64,000 bases of DNA. Source: Halobacteriovorax marinus. GTDB taxonomy: Bacteria > Bdellovibrionota > Bacteriovoracia > Bacteriovoracales > Bacteriovoracaceae. The notes under the pieces are model-generated. The model was not told the origin of the DNA and did no database searches. It worked only from the letters and a program-made list of their open reading frames with translations. The translations under genes and the position numbers were made by a program. Shown in pieces: positions 1 through 8,301 of this stretch (positions within the stretch are counted from its first letter, which is position 1; each line of letters opens with the position of its first letter). The stretch spans positions 992,001 through 1,056,000 of the forward strand of contig MAAO01000006.1 of assembly GCA_002163155.1 (NCBI GenBank), read 5' to 3'.

Positions 1-273
1 GTCATCAATACCATGGCAGTGGTCAGCATGGTCATGGGTGATAAAGGCCATATCTACTCGAGTAATATTATTGTTTAAGAACTGAGTTCTCAGATCAACT
101 GAAGTGTCGATGAGAATATGCATATCTTTCTTAGTCTTAATTAAGATGCTGGTTCTTAATCGTCGGTTTTTAACTTCTTGGGATTGACACACAGAGCACT
201 GGCATCCAAGCATGGGAATTCCAGTGCTTGTACCCGATCCTAAAATAGTTATTTCATTCTTCAGATTTGCCAT
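1..273 (-). CDS. Metallo-beta-lactamase-fold hydrolase, N-terminal part
   Basis: This gene runs off the left edge, so only its first 91 codons are seen. It starts at an ATG on the minus strand (271-273). The N-terminus carries a GSGTSTGIPMLGC stretch followed by a CxCxVC cluster, and near the edge comes THDHADHCHG, the HxHxDH metal-binding signature of the metallo-beta-lactamase fold. The glycine-rich start resembles the PhnP-like phosphodiesterase branch, which hydrolyses cyclic phosphate esters. That substrate assignment is family knowledge and not proven here. The gene is divergent from the M16 peptidase operon, with about 95 bases between them. Confidence 0.8.
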   Translation of the reverse strand, partial: MANLKNEITILGSGTSTGIPMLGCQCSVCQSQEVKNRRLRTSILIKTKKDMHILIDTSVDLRTQFLNNNITRVDMAFITHDHADHCHGIDD

Positions 274-368
274 ATTTCTACTGTTGTCATTGCAGTTTCA
301 AGTGTTTAAGCTATATCTTTGATACAATTATATCAATATTTCAGACAATAAAATAGGAAGAAAATTCA

Positions 369-1766
369 ATGACAAAACTATTAGCGCTCATGCTTATTTT
401 AGCTACAGGAACCATGCTTTCGTGCTCCTCAAGTTCAACAAGTGATTCACAGAATCATGGTATTTCTAAGAATGGAACACTTAAGCTCGATGTAAAAAAG
501 TACACTCTCTCCAATGGATTAAGACTACTCGTTGTCGAAAACCCACAACTGCCTATTTATACCTACAACACTTTCTTTGATGTAGGCGGAAGATACGAAG
601 AGGCGGGAACTACTGGTGCTACTCACTTCTTAGAACATATGATGTTTAAAGGGGCCAAGAAGTATGGACCTCATAAGTTTGATACGTTCATTGAAAGCAA
701 TGGTGGATCAACAAATGCTTATACAACTTTTGATTCAACTGTTTACTACCAAAATATGCCAAGTCATACCCTTGCAACAATTATCGATATGGAAGCAGAT
801 CGATTACAACATATTCTCTTAGATCCTAAAGCTTTTGAAAAAGAAAGAGCGGTGGTTTTAGAAGAGAGAAAGTATCGCTATGAAAATAGTCCAAAGGGTC
901 AACTCTTCTTGGCCATGATGCAATCAGTTTTTGATAAGACTCCCTACGGAGGATCAGTTATTGGTGACGAAAAGGATGTTAAAAATCTTGATAGGGCCAG
1001 AATGAGGAAATTCTTTGATCGCTTCTACACACCTGACAATGCCATCGTGGTAGTTGTCGGTGATGTTAAGGCTTCAGAAGTTTATTCTATGGTTAAAGAA
1101 AAATATGGAAATATACCTTCTTCAAAAGGACTTAAGGCCTTTAAAGAAAAAATGGACTCAAAAGAGCGTTATGCTTTTAAGGGAAAGTTTAAGAGAGAAA
1201 TTAAAATTAAGGGACAGAGTCCTAGTCCTATTTTCACAATCGGTTATAAAGGTATTAAAATCGGTGAGGAAGAGTCTTTTGTTTTAGATATTTTAAGTTC
1301 AGTTCTTGGAGATGGAGACAGCTCTTACTTTAATCAACTCTATGTGAAAAATAAGAAACCTCTGCTTAGTGGAATTTCTGTCGCAAATTACACTCTCAAA
1401 AATAATGGAGTTTTCTTTTTCTCAGGAGACCTTTTAAAGAGAACTAACTTAAAGAGATTTAAGAGGAAAATTCTAAGAGATATTAAGAAATCTTGTGATA
1501 TCGGAATTACCGATAGAAGTGTTCAGAAAACTAAGAATCAGTATATGATTCAGTACTTTCATGAATTGCAGTCAAATAGTGGAGTGGCCAGCTTCCTAGG
1601 TCTTAGAGAAAACTTCTTTAATGATTATGCTTACTACAAAAAAGAATTAGAAATTTATAAATCTATTACAACTGATCAAGTAAAGACTGCATGTAAGAAA
1701 TTATTTGCTAAAAATGATTACATTTTTCTCTCTGTATGGGGAAAACATCCTAAAGGAAAGAAATAA
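369..1766 (+). CDS. M16 family zinc peptidase, lipoprotein (catalytic subunit)
   Basis: Zinc-dependent endopeptidase of the pitrilysin/M16 family, probably anchored in the envelope. A lipoprotein signal with lipobox LSC puts the lipidated cysteine at residue 19. The inverted zinc motif HFLEH lies at residues 86-90, with the distal glutamate in the VVLEE segment near 165-166, so the catalytic site is complete. The length (465 residues) is usual for a single M16B subunit. The stop codon overlaps the ATG of the next gene by one base. That gene encodes an M16 protein without the zinc motif, and such active/inactive pairs form heterodimers in bacteria and mitochondria. AGGAAG precedes the ATG. The substrate is unknown. 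In a predator, periplasmic proteolysis of prey or self peptides is a reasonable inference. Confidence 0.9.
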   Translation: MTKLLALMLILATGTMLSCSSSSTSDSQNHGISKNGTLKLDVKKYTLSNGLRLLVVENPQLPIYTYNTFFDVGGRYEEAGTTGATHFLEHMMFKGAKKYGPHKFDTFIESNGGSTNAYTTFDSTVYYQNMPSHTLATIIDMEADRLQHILLDPKAFEKERAVVLEERKYRYENSPKGQLFLAMMQSVFDKTPYGGSVIGDEKDVKNLDRARMRKFFDRFYTPDNAIVVVVGDVKASEVYSMVKEKYGNIPSSKGLKAFKEKMDSKERYAFKGKFKREIKIKGQSPSPIFTIGYKGIKIGEEESFVLDILSSVLGDGDSSYFNQLYVKNKKPLLSGISVANYTLKNNGVFFFSGDLLKRTNLKRFKRKILRDIKKSCDIGITDRSVQKTKNQYMIQYFHELQSNSGVASFLGLRENFFNDYAYYKKELEIYKSITTDQVKTACKKLFAKNDYIFLSVWGKHPKGKK

Positions 1767-3145
1767 TGAATTTTAAATCAGTAAAATTATTTTCACTTGC
1801 CCTTATCATTGGCCTACAAACAAATGTCTTTGGTTTTGGAAAAGACAGGATCAAGAAGTTTGATTGGAATGGAATTGAAGTTACTTATTTAGAGGACAAT
1901 AGATTTCCTATTTATCAGGCAATGATTCATTTTTCCGATGGTTCTCTTTCGGATCATCCTAAAAGACGTGGTGAAACATCTATGATGTTTGATCTTATTG
2001 ATAGTGGAACGAGAAGATATTCACAAAAAGACATTTCAGATAACCTCGAATTTTTTGGAACGAGTTGGGGAGCTTATGTCACTCATGAGTCGACTGTTTT
2101 TGAAGTAAGTGGTTTAGCTAAAGACTTGACTCCTACTATGAAGAAGATTTGTCATCTCTTTAAGGATGCAACCTTTACTAAGAAGGAAATGAATAAATAC
2201 AAGAGATTATTTAGAAACTCAGCTAGAAGTGCTGTAAATAATCACTCTCTTGTTGCCTCTAAGGCCTTTAGAGAAATTTCACTAGGAAACACTCCATACA
2301 GTTATCCAGTTGCAGGGAAAGTGAAGGATATAAAGAAAATTCATACTAAAGATTTAAAGAGAAAACTTCGTTACTTTAATGAAAATGTTAAGAAGAAGAT
2401 ATATTTAACTGGACCTAGTTCAATTCTGAGTCTTAAGAATATTATTACTAAGGATTGTCTGTGGAAGGGAAGTAGCGACAACTACGCGAGAATTCTCACA
2501 TACAAACCAAAGAAGGTTCTAAAGAAGCCCGAAATCTTTATTGTCACTGTACCTAAGGCAAATCAAGCTCAAATTAGATTTGGTCGCTTTTTAAATCAAG
2601 GAGAGTATGAGAATCAAGAGCTAAATTCTCTTAGTTCTGAATTTCTTGGAGGTGGTTTCACTTCAAAACTCATGAGAGAAATCAGAGTGAAAAGAGGTCT
2701 TTCTTATACTGTTAGTGCATACGCTGGTGGCCAGAGACAGTATGGGCGCTCTGTTATTTCGACTTTCACAAAGATGAAGACTGTTGAGGAACTACTAGAT
2801 GTGGTTAAAAATGTCTTAAATGAAGTGAAAGATAAAGGAGTAGATGAAAGTGAAATTAAAAGAGCAAAAGGAGCTCTTTCTGGAAGTTTTCCCTTTAGGT
2901 TTGAAAAAGGATCAGCTTATCTCCAACAGCTCATGCACTTAGATGATATTAATAAGAGCTATGATACTCTTTATAAATTTCCAAAAATAGTAAACGCATT
3001 TAGCAATAAAGATGTACAAGCAAATATTTCTTCTCTCTTTAATTGGAATAATCAAACGATTGTTATCGTTGGTCCTAAATCCCTAGCAAAGAGATTAAAA
3101 AAGTATGGCAAAGTGAAAGTTAAGAGTTACAAGCAGTTCTTTTAG
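1766..3145 (+). CDS. M16 family peptidase-like protein (non-catalytic partner)
   Basis: Second M16 subunit of 459 residues with a cleavable-looking signal peptide (about residues 1-24, ending NVFGFG). The position where the zinc motif should lie reads GETSMMFDLIDSG, so HxxEH is absent and the subunit cannot hold catalytic zinc. The C-terminal half keeps the REIRVKRGLSYTVSA segment, the Arg/Tyr region that M16 non-catalytic subunits use to bind substrate. It is translationally coupled to the upstream catalytic lipoprotein by a one-base overlap. The likely product is a heterodimer in which this chain helps form the substrate chamber. A hairpin terminator follows about 30 bases after the stop. 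Confidence 0.88.
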   Translation: MNFKSVKLFSLALIIGLQTNVFGFGKDRIKKFDWNGIEVTYLEDNRFPIYQAMIHFSDGSLSDHPKRRGETSMMFDLIDSGTRRYSQKDISDNLEFFGTSWGAYVTHESTVFEVSGLAKDLTPTMKKICHLFKDATFTKKEMNKYKRLFRNSARSAVNNHSLVASKAFREISLGNTPYSYPVAGKVKDIKKIHTKDLKRKLRYFNENVKKKIYLTGPSSILSLKNIITKDCLWKGSSDNYARILTYKPKKVLKKPEIFIVTVPKANQAQIRFGRFLNQGEYENQELNSLSSEFLGGGFTSKLMREIRVKRGLSYTVSAYAGGQRQYGRSVISTFTKMKTVEELLDVVKNVLNEVKDKGVDESEIKRAKGALSGSFPFRFEKGSAYLQQLMHLDDINKSYDTLYKFPKIVNAFSNKDVQANISSLFNWNNQTIVIVGPKSLAKRLKKYGKVKVKSYKQFF

Positions 3146-3172
3146 AAAGAAAGAAAGAAATTACATATGACT

Positions 3173-3195
3173 AAAACCCCATTTTATGGGGTTTT
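3173..3195. terminator. Bidirectional rho-independent terminator
   Basis: AAAACCCC and GGGGTTTT form an 8-bp stem around a 7-base loop. T-rich sequence follows on the plus strand and pyrimidine-rich sequence on the minus strand. It lies between the converging M16 operon and the bactofilin operon and can serve both. Confidence 0.8.
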
Positions 3196-3198
3196 CTT

Positions 3199-3549
3199 TT
3201 ATAGACCAGTAGAGTGACCATCAATATTAATAATGGCACCTGGGTGTACAATAAAGTTCTTAGAATTGATTAGACCTTTGATATTTCCCGTAGGGAAGAT
3301 TTCAACTAGGCCTGTCGCAAAAATTTCGCCTTCAATTTTACCAAAGACTTTTATATTTTCGCAAAATACTTTACCGTTTATTTTGGCAGTGGACTCAATA
3401 GTGAGAGGGGAGTTGTCTTTTAGATGAACCTCTCCTTCTAAGTATCCCGCTAGATGAGTTGCCCCAGTAAACTTAAAGACCCCTTCGAGTCGACAGTTCT
3501 TACCGATGAGCGTGAAATCTTGTTCTTCAATTGAAATTATATTATCCAT
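3199..3549 (-). CDS. Bactofilin
   Basis: Small polymer-forming cytoskeletal protein of 116 residues. The core (about residues 15-105) is a run of short beta strands with regular glycine and hydrophobic spacing (INGKVFCENIKVFGKIEGEI), typical of the bactofilin beta-helix (DUF583). Flanking tails are short, as usual. Bactofilins form filaments at the inner membrane and position cell-wall enzymes. Here the gene is last in a three-gene minus-strand operon after an L,D-transpeptidase and a single-span membrane protein, with gaps of 3 bases. That context supports a role in cell shape or local peptidoglycan remodelling. Confidence is high for the family, lower for the specific role. Confidence 0.9.
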   Translation of the reverse strand: MDNIISIEEQDFTLIGKNCRLEGVFKFTGATHLAGYLEGEVHLKDNSPLTIESTAKINGKVFCENIKVFGKIEGEIFATGLVEIFPTGNIKGLINSKNFIVHPGAIINIDGHSTGL

Positions 3550-3552
3550 AAC

Positions 3553-4281
3553 TTATTTAAGATCTTTGGCCACTAACTTTTTAAAGAGTAAGTCGCCTGT
3601 TCTGGAAAAGATTAATATTTTAAATAGTGCTTTTGGTGCGTTGAGGTCTTTTGTATTAAAAGAAGCAATTACATGGCGTAGCCTTGAGAAGGCAAACGAT
3701 TCTCCCTGGTTATAGGAAAGTAACATATCCTCGGAACCTATTTCATTTTGCGGGTAGAAGTTCATCTTGTTTGGAGTACTCATGATGACGTGTATGTAGC
3801 CAGCAAGTTTTCTGGCATCCTTTGTCTGATTGAGAATATCAAACTTCATTGTAAGAGTAGAGTCTGTTTTAAAAAGCTTTGGCTCATCTATAGAGAGGAC
3901 TGGTGTAGAACTTAGGTCTGTTTGTCCTGAGGTAGGTCTAAAGAGCGAGAGGATGGCAAATTTAGACCCTCCAGTAGTACCGGCAGATAGCTTCTTTTCA
4001 AATTTCGCATTTAAACTTTCTAGATCAGAGACCTTTGCTGTTAACTCAATATTTTTAAGTTTGAGCGTTTTAATTGTCGCTGGCTCTTTTCTTCGTGCCA
4101 TTTCACGGATCTGTTTGAAGTAGACACTACCCGCTAAGATGATAAGCATCGAAACAATAGTAACGATTGGAAGGAAATAAAGAATAAACTTTAGCTTCCT
4201 CTTATCTGTTCTAATAAAAATAGGACCTTTCTTTTCATCGTAGAGAAGAAAAGAGAGTTTCTTTGATGATTTAGTAGACAT
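3553..4281 (-). CDS. Single-span membrane protein with coiled coil, bactofilin partner candidate
   Basis: Unknown protein of 242 residues. A basic cytoplasmic N-terminus (about 1-30) is followed by one hydrophobic segment (about 31-52), a predicted coiled coil rich in Lys/Glu/Leu (about 60-100), and a C-terminal domain of about 130 residues with beta-strand character. This layout resembles the membrane-anchored proteins that often sit beside bactofilins, but I see no M23/LytM peptidase domain, which such neighbours usually carry. It lies between the L,D-transpeptidase and bactofilin genes with 3-base gaps, so the three are surely co-transcribed. A scaffold linking bactofilin to periplasmic wall enzymes is an inference. 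Confidence 0.7.
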   Translation of the reverse strand: MSTKSSKKLSFLLYDEKKGPIFIRTDKRKLKFILYFLPIVTIVSMLIILAGSVYFKQIREMARRKEPATIKTLKLKNIELTAKVSDLESLNAKFEKKLSAGTTGGSKFAILSLFRPTSGQTDLSSTPVLSIDEPKLFKTDSTLTMKFDILNQTKDARKLAGYIHVIMSTPNKMNFYPQNEIGSEDMLLSYNQGESFAFSRLRHVIASFNTKDLNAPKALFKILIFSRTGDLLFKKLVAKDLK

Positions 4282-4284
4282 ATA

Positions 4285-5325
4285 TTAGTTGTTTTCTCTT
4301 TTTACAAAGTCTGCACCTAAGATAGAAGCAGGATCGTTATTCTTAAAAAATCTCATTGAAGGTTGAAAAGCTATTTTGTCTTCATCTTCTTTCTTAATTC
4401 CACTCTTAGTCCAAGTTTCATTAACGATTTTCCAATTATAGTAAGTATCTTTCTTTAAATAGAGAAACTTACGTCCAATATCACTAATTGTATTAGATTT
4501 GTAAATTTGCTTGAAGCTTATAACAGCATAATCTTTGGATTTTAAAATTGAAACGTCTTCTATATCAACATTAGGTTTTCCTGGATTTGCAAAGACTGCT
4601 CTTTTGTAGGCCTTAAATTGAGTGTGATTACCTCTGAATTTATCGAAGAATTCTGTTTTGTGGTAACTCTCAAAGTAGAGTTCTGTATTTTCATTTTGCC
4701 AGCCCGTTAACCACTGCTCAAGAGTATCATTAAGTGATGATCTTTCTTTTAACCAAGTTTCTTTTTCTAAGAAACGAAGGTTTTGCACAACAATCATTGG
4801 TGATCTATTGAGTTCTAAAAATTTTGAAACTTCAATTAAATTAGAATTTGTGGCAACAACACAACCTCTAGAATCAAGACCTTTGTCGATTCGAGTTTCA
4901 TCATTTGTAGAGTGTAGCCAGATCCCGCCACCTGTTTTTCCATTTCTTCTGTCAATGGGGTTTGGGTAGTTTAAGACAAATGCACCAACTCCATAGATTT
5001 TCCCACGTTTTCCATGTCTATCAAGAAGATCTTGATGCGTGAGAAAGTCGGTAAAGAAATATACGCCTTCTGGAGTTCTATGGTCTCCTTGAAATATTTT
5101 GTCACCTTGTTTCTTACCAGTTGCCATAGGAAATTTCTTCATAAGAACTGGAAGTCCATTTTCACTTTTATAGAGGTAGAGAGAGTGGGTAGACTTTTCG
5201 GCTATGATTACGTGATGTGAAAAGTTCTTATCAAGCATCAAAAGTGCTGATGGATAGTATTCATTTGAAAAAACATTACATGTAGTCAAAATCAGAATTA
5301 AAAGAGTTAAGTTAAATTTTTTCAT
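4285..5325 (-). CDS. L,D-transpeptidase (YkuD family) with C-terminal NTF2-like domain
   Basis: Exported cell-wall enzyme of 346 residues. A signal peptide (about 1-20) is followed by a YkuD catalytic domain (about 38-175). The catalytic His138 lies in GIWLHST and the nucleophile Cys155 in DSRGCVV. The Ser-Arg-Gly-Cys spacing matches the family. L,D-transpeptidases make 3-3 crosslinks or exchange D-amino acids. The region about 200-320 (WLTGWQNENTELYFESYH to the end) looks like the NTF2-like Cds6 domain often fused to this group. First gene of the minus-strand operon with the membrane protein and bactofilin. In Bdellovibrio, relatives of this enzyme class modify predator and prey wall, so a predatory role is possible but unproven. 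Confidence 0.88.
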   Translation of the reverse strand: MKKFNLTLLILILTTCNVFSNEYYPSALLMLDKNFSHHVIIAEKSTHSLYLYKSENGLPVLMKKFPMATGKKQGDKIFQGDHRTPEGVYFFTDFLTHQDLLDRHGKRGKIYGVGAFVLNYPNPIDRRNGKTGGGIWLHSTNDETRIDKGLDSRGCVVATNSNLIEVSKFLELNRSPMIVVQNLRFLEKETWLKERSSLNDTLEQWLTGWQNENTELYFESYHKTEFFDKFRGNHTQFKAYKRAVFANPGKPNVDIEDVSILKSKDYAVISFKQIYKSNTISDIGRKFLYLKKDTYYNWKIVNETWTKSGIKKEDEDKIAFQPSMRFFKNNDPASILGADFVKRENN

Positions 5326-5459
5326 GAAATTCCTATCAAAATGGTCTGTTAAGTTTCAATTTTAGTGAACTTTAATATTTTAGTCTATTTTTACCCTGTT
5401 TTACAACTTATCTAGAACATGATTTCATATAGTTGGAGATTTTTTATTCAATAAGTTAT

Positions 5460-5486
5460 TAAAATTATAAATAAAAGTGCCGATAA
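5460..5486 (+). promoter_or_regulatory. Sigma-28 (FliA)-type promoter
   Basis: TAAA, exactly 15 bases, then GCCGATAA. This matches the flagellar sigma factor FliA consensus (TAAA-N15-GCCGATAA) at every defined position. Its 3' end is 8 bases before the ATG at 5495, so transcription would start almost at the start codon. Confidence 0.75.
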
Positions 5487-5494
5487 AGAGTTAA

Positions 5495-8299
5495 ATGACA
5501 CCTAACATGAAAACAGTCTTTTATACGACTGACCCCATTATCCAGAAATTTTGTTCAACTCTAGAGTTGAAAGGGATTGAAGTTTGTTCAAATCCCTCTG
5601 AAATTATAGCTCTTTTGGAGCAAGATGATCAATGTGTGGTCTTTTTGGACTTTGACTGTCCAGAGCTCGATTGCCTAAACTTTGTTCAAAAAATCAAAGA
5701 GTTAGAGTCTGTCCATACTGTTCTTTTAACAGGTTCGATGGAAGTTAAAGAAATCATTGAGCTTCAAAATACGCAGAATTCTTGTGATGCATACATCACC
5801 AAGCCATTAACAGTCGATATTCTAACTGGCGTGATAAATGATTTCGAACTAGCTCTCTCCTCAGTGAATGATAATGGTACTTCTACGGAAAGCCCTGCGG
5901 AAAATGTTGATCTAACTTTTGTAGGAATAAAGAAAAGTGTACTCCAAGAGAAACTAGATCAAATAGAAGTTGAAGAAGAGCAGGAATCTACCCAAGTCAA
6001 CTTTGATGCGGGAGTAATGAAAGTTGCTAATGAAGTTCGTGATGTTATTGATCAGCATAATCAGGGAGATGGTGATTTTGATAATGACGTTAATAAAGAA
6101 ATTCAAAGAAAGTTTGATGTAGTTTTTGGAAAAGTTCAAATAGAGGAACAAGTTGATGAAGCTTCATTTAATATAACTCCACAAGGTTTTGAAAAACCTG
6201 TAGAGGCAGAGTCTGAAGGAATTAGTTTTGATATGAACTCTGAGCCTGAAGAAACTAAAGAAGAAATCAAAGAAGAAATCAAAGAAGAAATTAAAGAAGA
6301 AAATAAAAGTATACTCGAAGAAGAAACTTCGACTGAGGTAGTTATGTCTGAAGACAATAATGATGAAGGTGGTTTAGAGTTTAACCTACCTGAGGAAGAT
6401 TCAACTGAAGATGAAAGTGATTTATCTTTTGAAGTCAATGAGACTGAAGAATCTGAACCAATTAAAGAGTCTGAAGAAGATGAGCAACCAAAAGAAGAGG
6501 GTGGCCTTGAGTTCAATCTAGGATCTGATGAAGAAGATGGGATAGAGAGCGACGAAGCAACTAATTTTGAGCAAACAGATTCAGGTATTGATTTGTCTGC
6601 AAATAGTGAAGATGAAGGCGGACTTGAGTTTGGAGAAGACGAGGGCCCTGAATTAGACCTTTCTGGTGAAGGTGACGAGGTTGAATCAACACCAACTGAA
6701 GAAACAAATGAAGAGGGTGGTCTTGAGTTTGATAGCACCGATGGTGTTGGTCTGGATCTTTCTGGTGAAGGTGACGTCGCTGAATCAACTCCTATTGAAG
6801 AAACAAATGATGAAGGTGGACTTGAATTTGATAGTACCGATGGTGCTGAACTAGATCTTTCTGGTGAAGATGACGCTGTTGAATCAACGCCTGTTGAAGA
6901 AACAAATGATGAAGGTGGGCTTGAATTTGATAGTACCGATGGTGCTGAACTAGATCTTTCTGGTGAAGATGACGTTGTTGAATCAACTCCTGTTGAAGAA
7001 ACAAATGATGAAGGTGGCCTTGAGTTTGATAGTTCCGATAGTGGGAGCTTAGACCTCTCTGGTAAAGACGATGAAATAGATAATTTAGAAGCCGGAGCAG
7101 ATAGTTCATCTGATTTAGATTTTAGCGCTACAGAAAGTGAGCCAGAAGGCTCGCAAGCTGAAGATTCAATGAGTTTTGATGAATCTGGGGATGTAGGAGA
7201 AACTATTAATTCAATTGTTTCCTCTCCTGAGGATTCAACAGGTGAGTTTGATATGTCTGAGGTGGAGAATGATCCCGCCCCTGAGCCTGTTGTAGCTAGT
7301 GATGAAGATGAAAATGCAATGCAGGAGTTTGATTATAAAACGGAAACAGGATTTACTCCTCCTGAAGAGTTCAGAACTGATACTAGCTCAGAGGCTGAAG
7401 TTGGAGAAGATACAAACCCAACAATAATTGCTCAAACAAAGACTCTGCATGAAGGTGATATCTTTACTGGGAAATTAGAAGCGACCGAGACAATTGCCCA
7501 TGTTGAAGAAGTAACTTCAACGGGAACTTTAGAGTCGGATGAAATTGATATGTCTGAAGTAGGGGAAAGTACTGGAGAGACAGTTGTCGCTACTGGTCTA
7601 AATTTCTCCTCGGCAGAAACTAAGACCCATGCGGTAGAGAAAGTTTCAGTGCAATCAGCAAATGTTTCAGATAACCTCGCTGTAAGAAGTTATGACGAAG
7701 ATGAAATGTTAAGACTTCAAGGAACTATCAGGCAATTACGAGAAGAACGTGAAGAATTAATGAATCAAATGAATCATGTCAAAAGTGAGAAACAACTTCT
7801 AGAGCAAGACAATCTTGGTTTAAAAGCTGAACTTGATGAGATTAAAATCGAATTGGGAATTATTAAGAAAAGAAGCCACGATGAAGTAAATGAATTAAAG
7901 TATCAACTTAATCTAAGTGAAGATAAGAGAGATGTTTACGAAACTAAAGTCAAAACAATGCAAAAAGATTTTGATCGTTTGAATCAAAGGGTACGCATTG
8001 ACTTTAACCAAGTTAAACAAAAAGAAAAAGATCTCGAAAGTAAACTTGAACTTGCTGTTATGGATTCTGAATCACAGGTTCAAACTCGTGATATGAAAAT
8101 ATTAGAATTGAAGAGAAAGATTGATTCTCTTGAATTTAATATGGAAAATACTTCAATACGCGAACATAAGCATAGAGACGATAAATTTAAGCTTGAAGAA
8201 AGATTGAACAAAATTATGAAGACACTCAGAGGGTCTATTCAATTAATTGAAGACGACTTAGATGTTATTGAAAATGATAAGACTAAAAATTTGGATTAA
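5495..8299 (+). CDS. FrzS/AglZ-like protein: pseudo-receiver, acidic repeats, coiled coil
   Basis: Protein of 934 residues in three parts. Residues about 5-120 form a receiver-like domain with an Asp in VVFLDFDCPE and a Lys in AYITKPL, but the N-terminal acidic pair is missing (FYTTDP), so phosphorylation is doubtful. Residues about 140-720 are extremely acidic, disordered and repetitive, including 33-residue units around GGLEFDSTDG. Residues about 735-925 form a long coiled coil. Receiver plus coiled coil is the layout of Myxococcus FrzS and AglZ, polar proteins that direct motility. The acidic linker is reminiscent of RomR. A polarity or motility scaffold is inference. The gene sits behind a sigma-28-type promoter and is followed after 2 bases by a diguanylate cyclase. 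A second ATG at 5507 (MKTVFYTTD) is an alternative start. Confidence 0.7.
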   Translation: MTPNMKTVFYTTDPIIQKFCSTLELKGIEVCSNPSEIIALLEQDDQCVVFLDFDCPELDCLNFVQKIKELESVHTVLLTGSMEVKEIIELQNTQNSCDAYITKPLTVDILTGVINDFELALSSVNDNGTSTESPAENVDLTFVGIKKSVLQEKLDQIEVEEEQESTQVNFDAGVMKVANEVRDVIDQHNQGDGDFDNDVNKEIQRKFDVVFGKVQIEEQVDEASFNITPQGFEKPVEAESEGISFDMNSEPEETKEEIKEEIKEEIKEENKSILEEETSTEVVMSEDNNDEGGLEFNLPEEDSTEDESDLSFEVNETEESEPIKESEEDEQPKEEGGLEFNLGSDEEDGIESDEATNFEQTDSGIDLSANSEDEGGLEFGEDEGPELDLSGEGDEVESTPTEETNEEGGLEFDSTDGVGLDLSGEGDVAESTPIEETNDEGGLEFDSTDGAELDLSGEDDAVESTPVEETNDEGGLEFDSTDGAELDLSGEDDVVESTPVEETNDEGGLEFDSSDSGSLDLSGKDDEIDNLEAGADSSSDLDFSATESEPEGSQAEDSMSFDESGDVGETINSIVSSPEDSTGEFDMSEVENDPAPEPVVASDEDENAMQEFDYKTETGFTPPEEFRTDTSSEAEVGEDTNPTIIAQTKTLHEGDIFTGKLEATETIAHVEEVTSTGTLESDEIDMSEVGESTGETVVATGLNFSSAETKTHAVEKVSVQSANVSDNLAVRSYDEDEMLRLQGTIRQLREEREELMNQMNHVKSEKQLLEQDNLGLKAELDEIKIELGIIKKRSHDEVNELKYQLNLSEDKRDVYETKVKTMQKDFDRLNQRVRIDFNQVKQKEKDLESKLELAVMDSESQVQTRDMKILELKRKIDSLEFNMENTSIREHKHRDDKFKLEERLNKIMKTLRGSIQLIEDDLDVIENDKTKNLD
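6698..7093 (+). repeat. 99-bp in-frame tandem repeat (33 residues)
   Basis: Units begin at 6698, 6797, 6896 and 6995, exactly 99 bases apart, each opening with the codons for EETN(D/E)EGGLEF. A more diverged copy precedes them from about 6605, and the last unit decays at its end. The middle copies differ by only a few bases, so they expanded recently. The repeat lies in the acidic linker of the receiver/coiled-coil protein. Confidence 0.9.
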
Positions 8300-8301
8300 A
8301 A

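Noticed and set aside
6136-7109. Antisense and shifted open frames across the acidic repeat region
   Set aside because: Low-complexity Ser- or Gln/His-rich shadows of the plus-strand acidic repeats; no binding sites.
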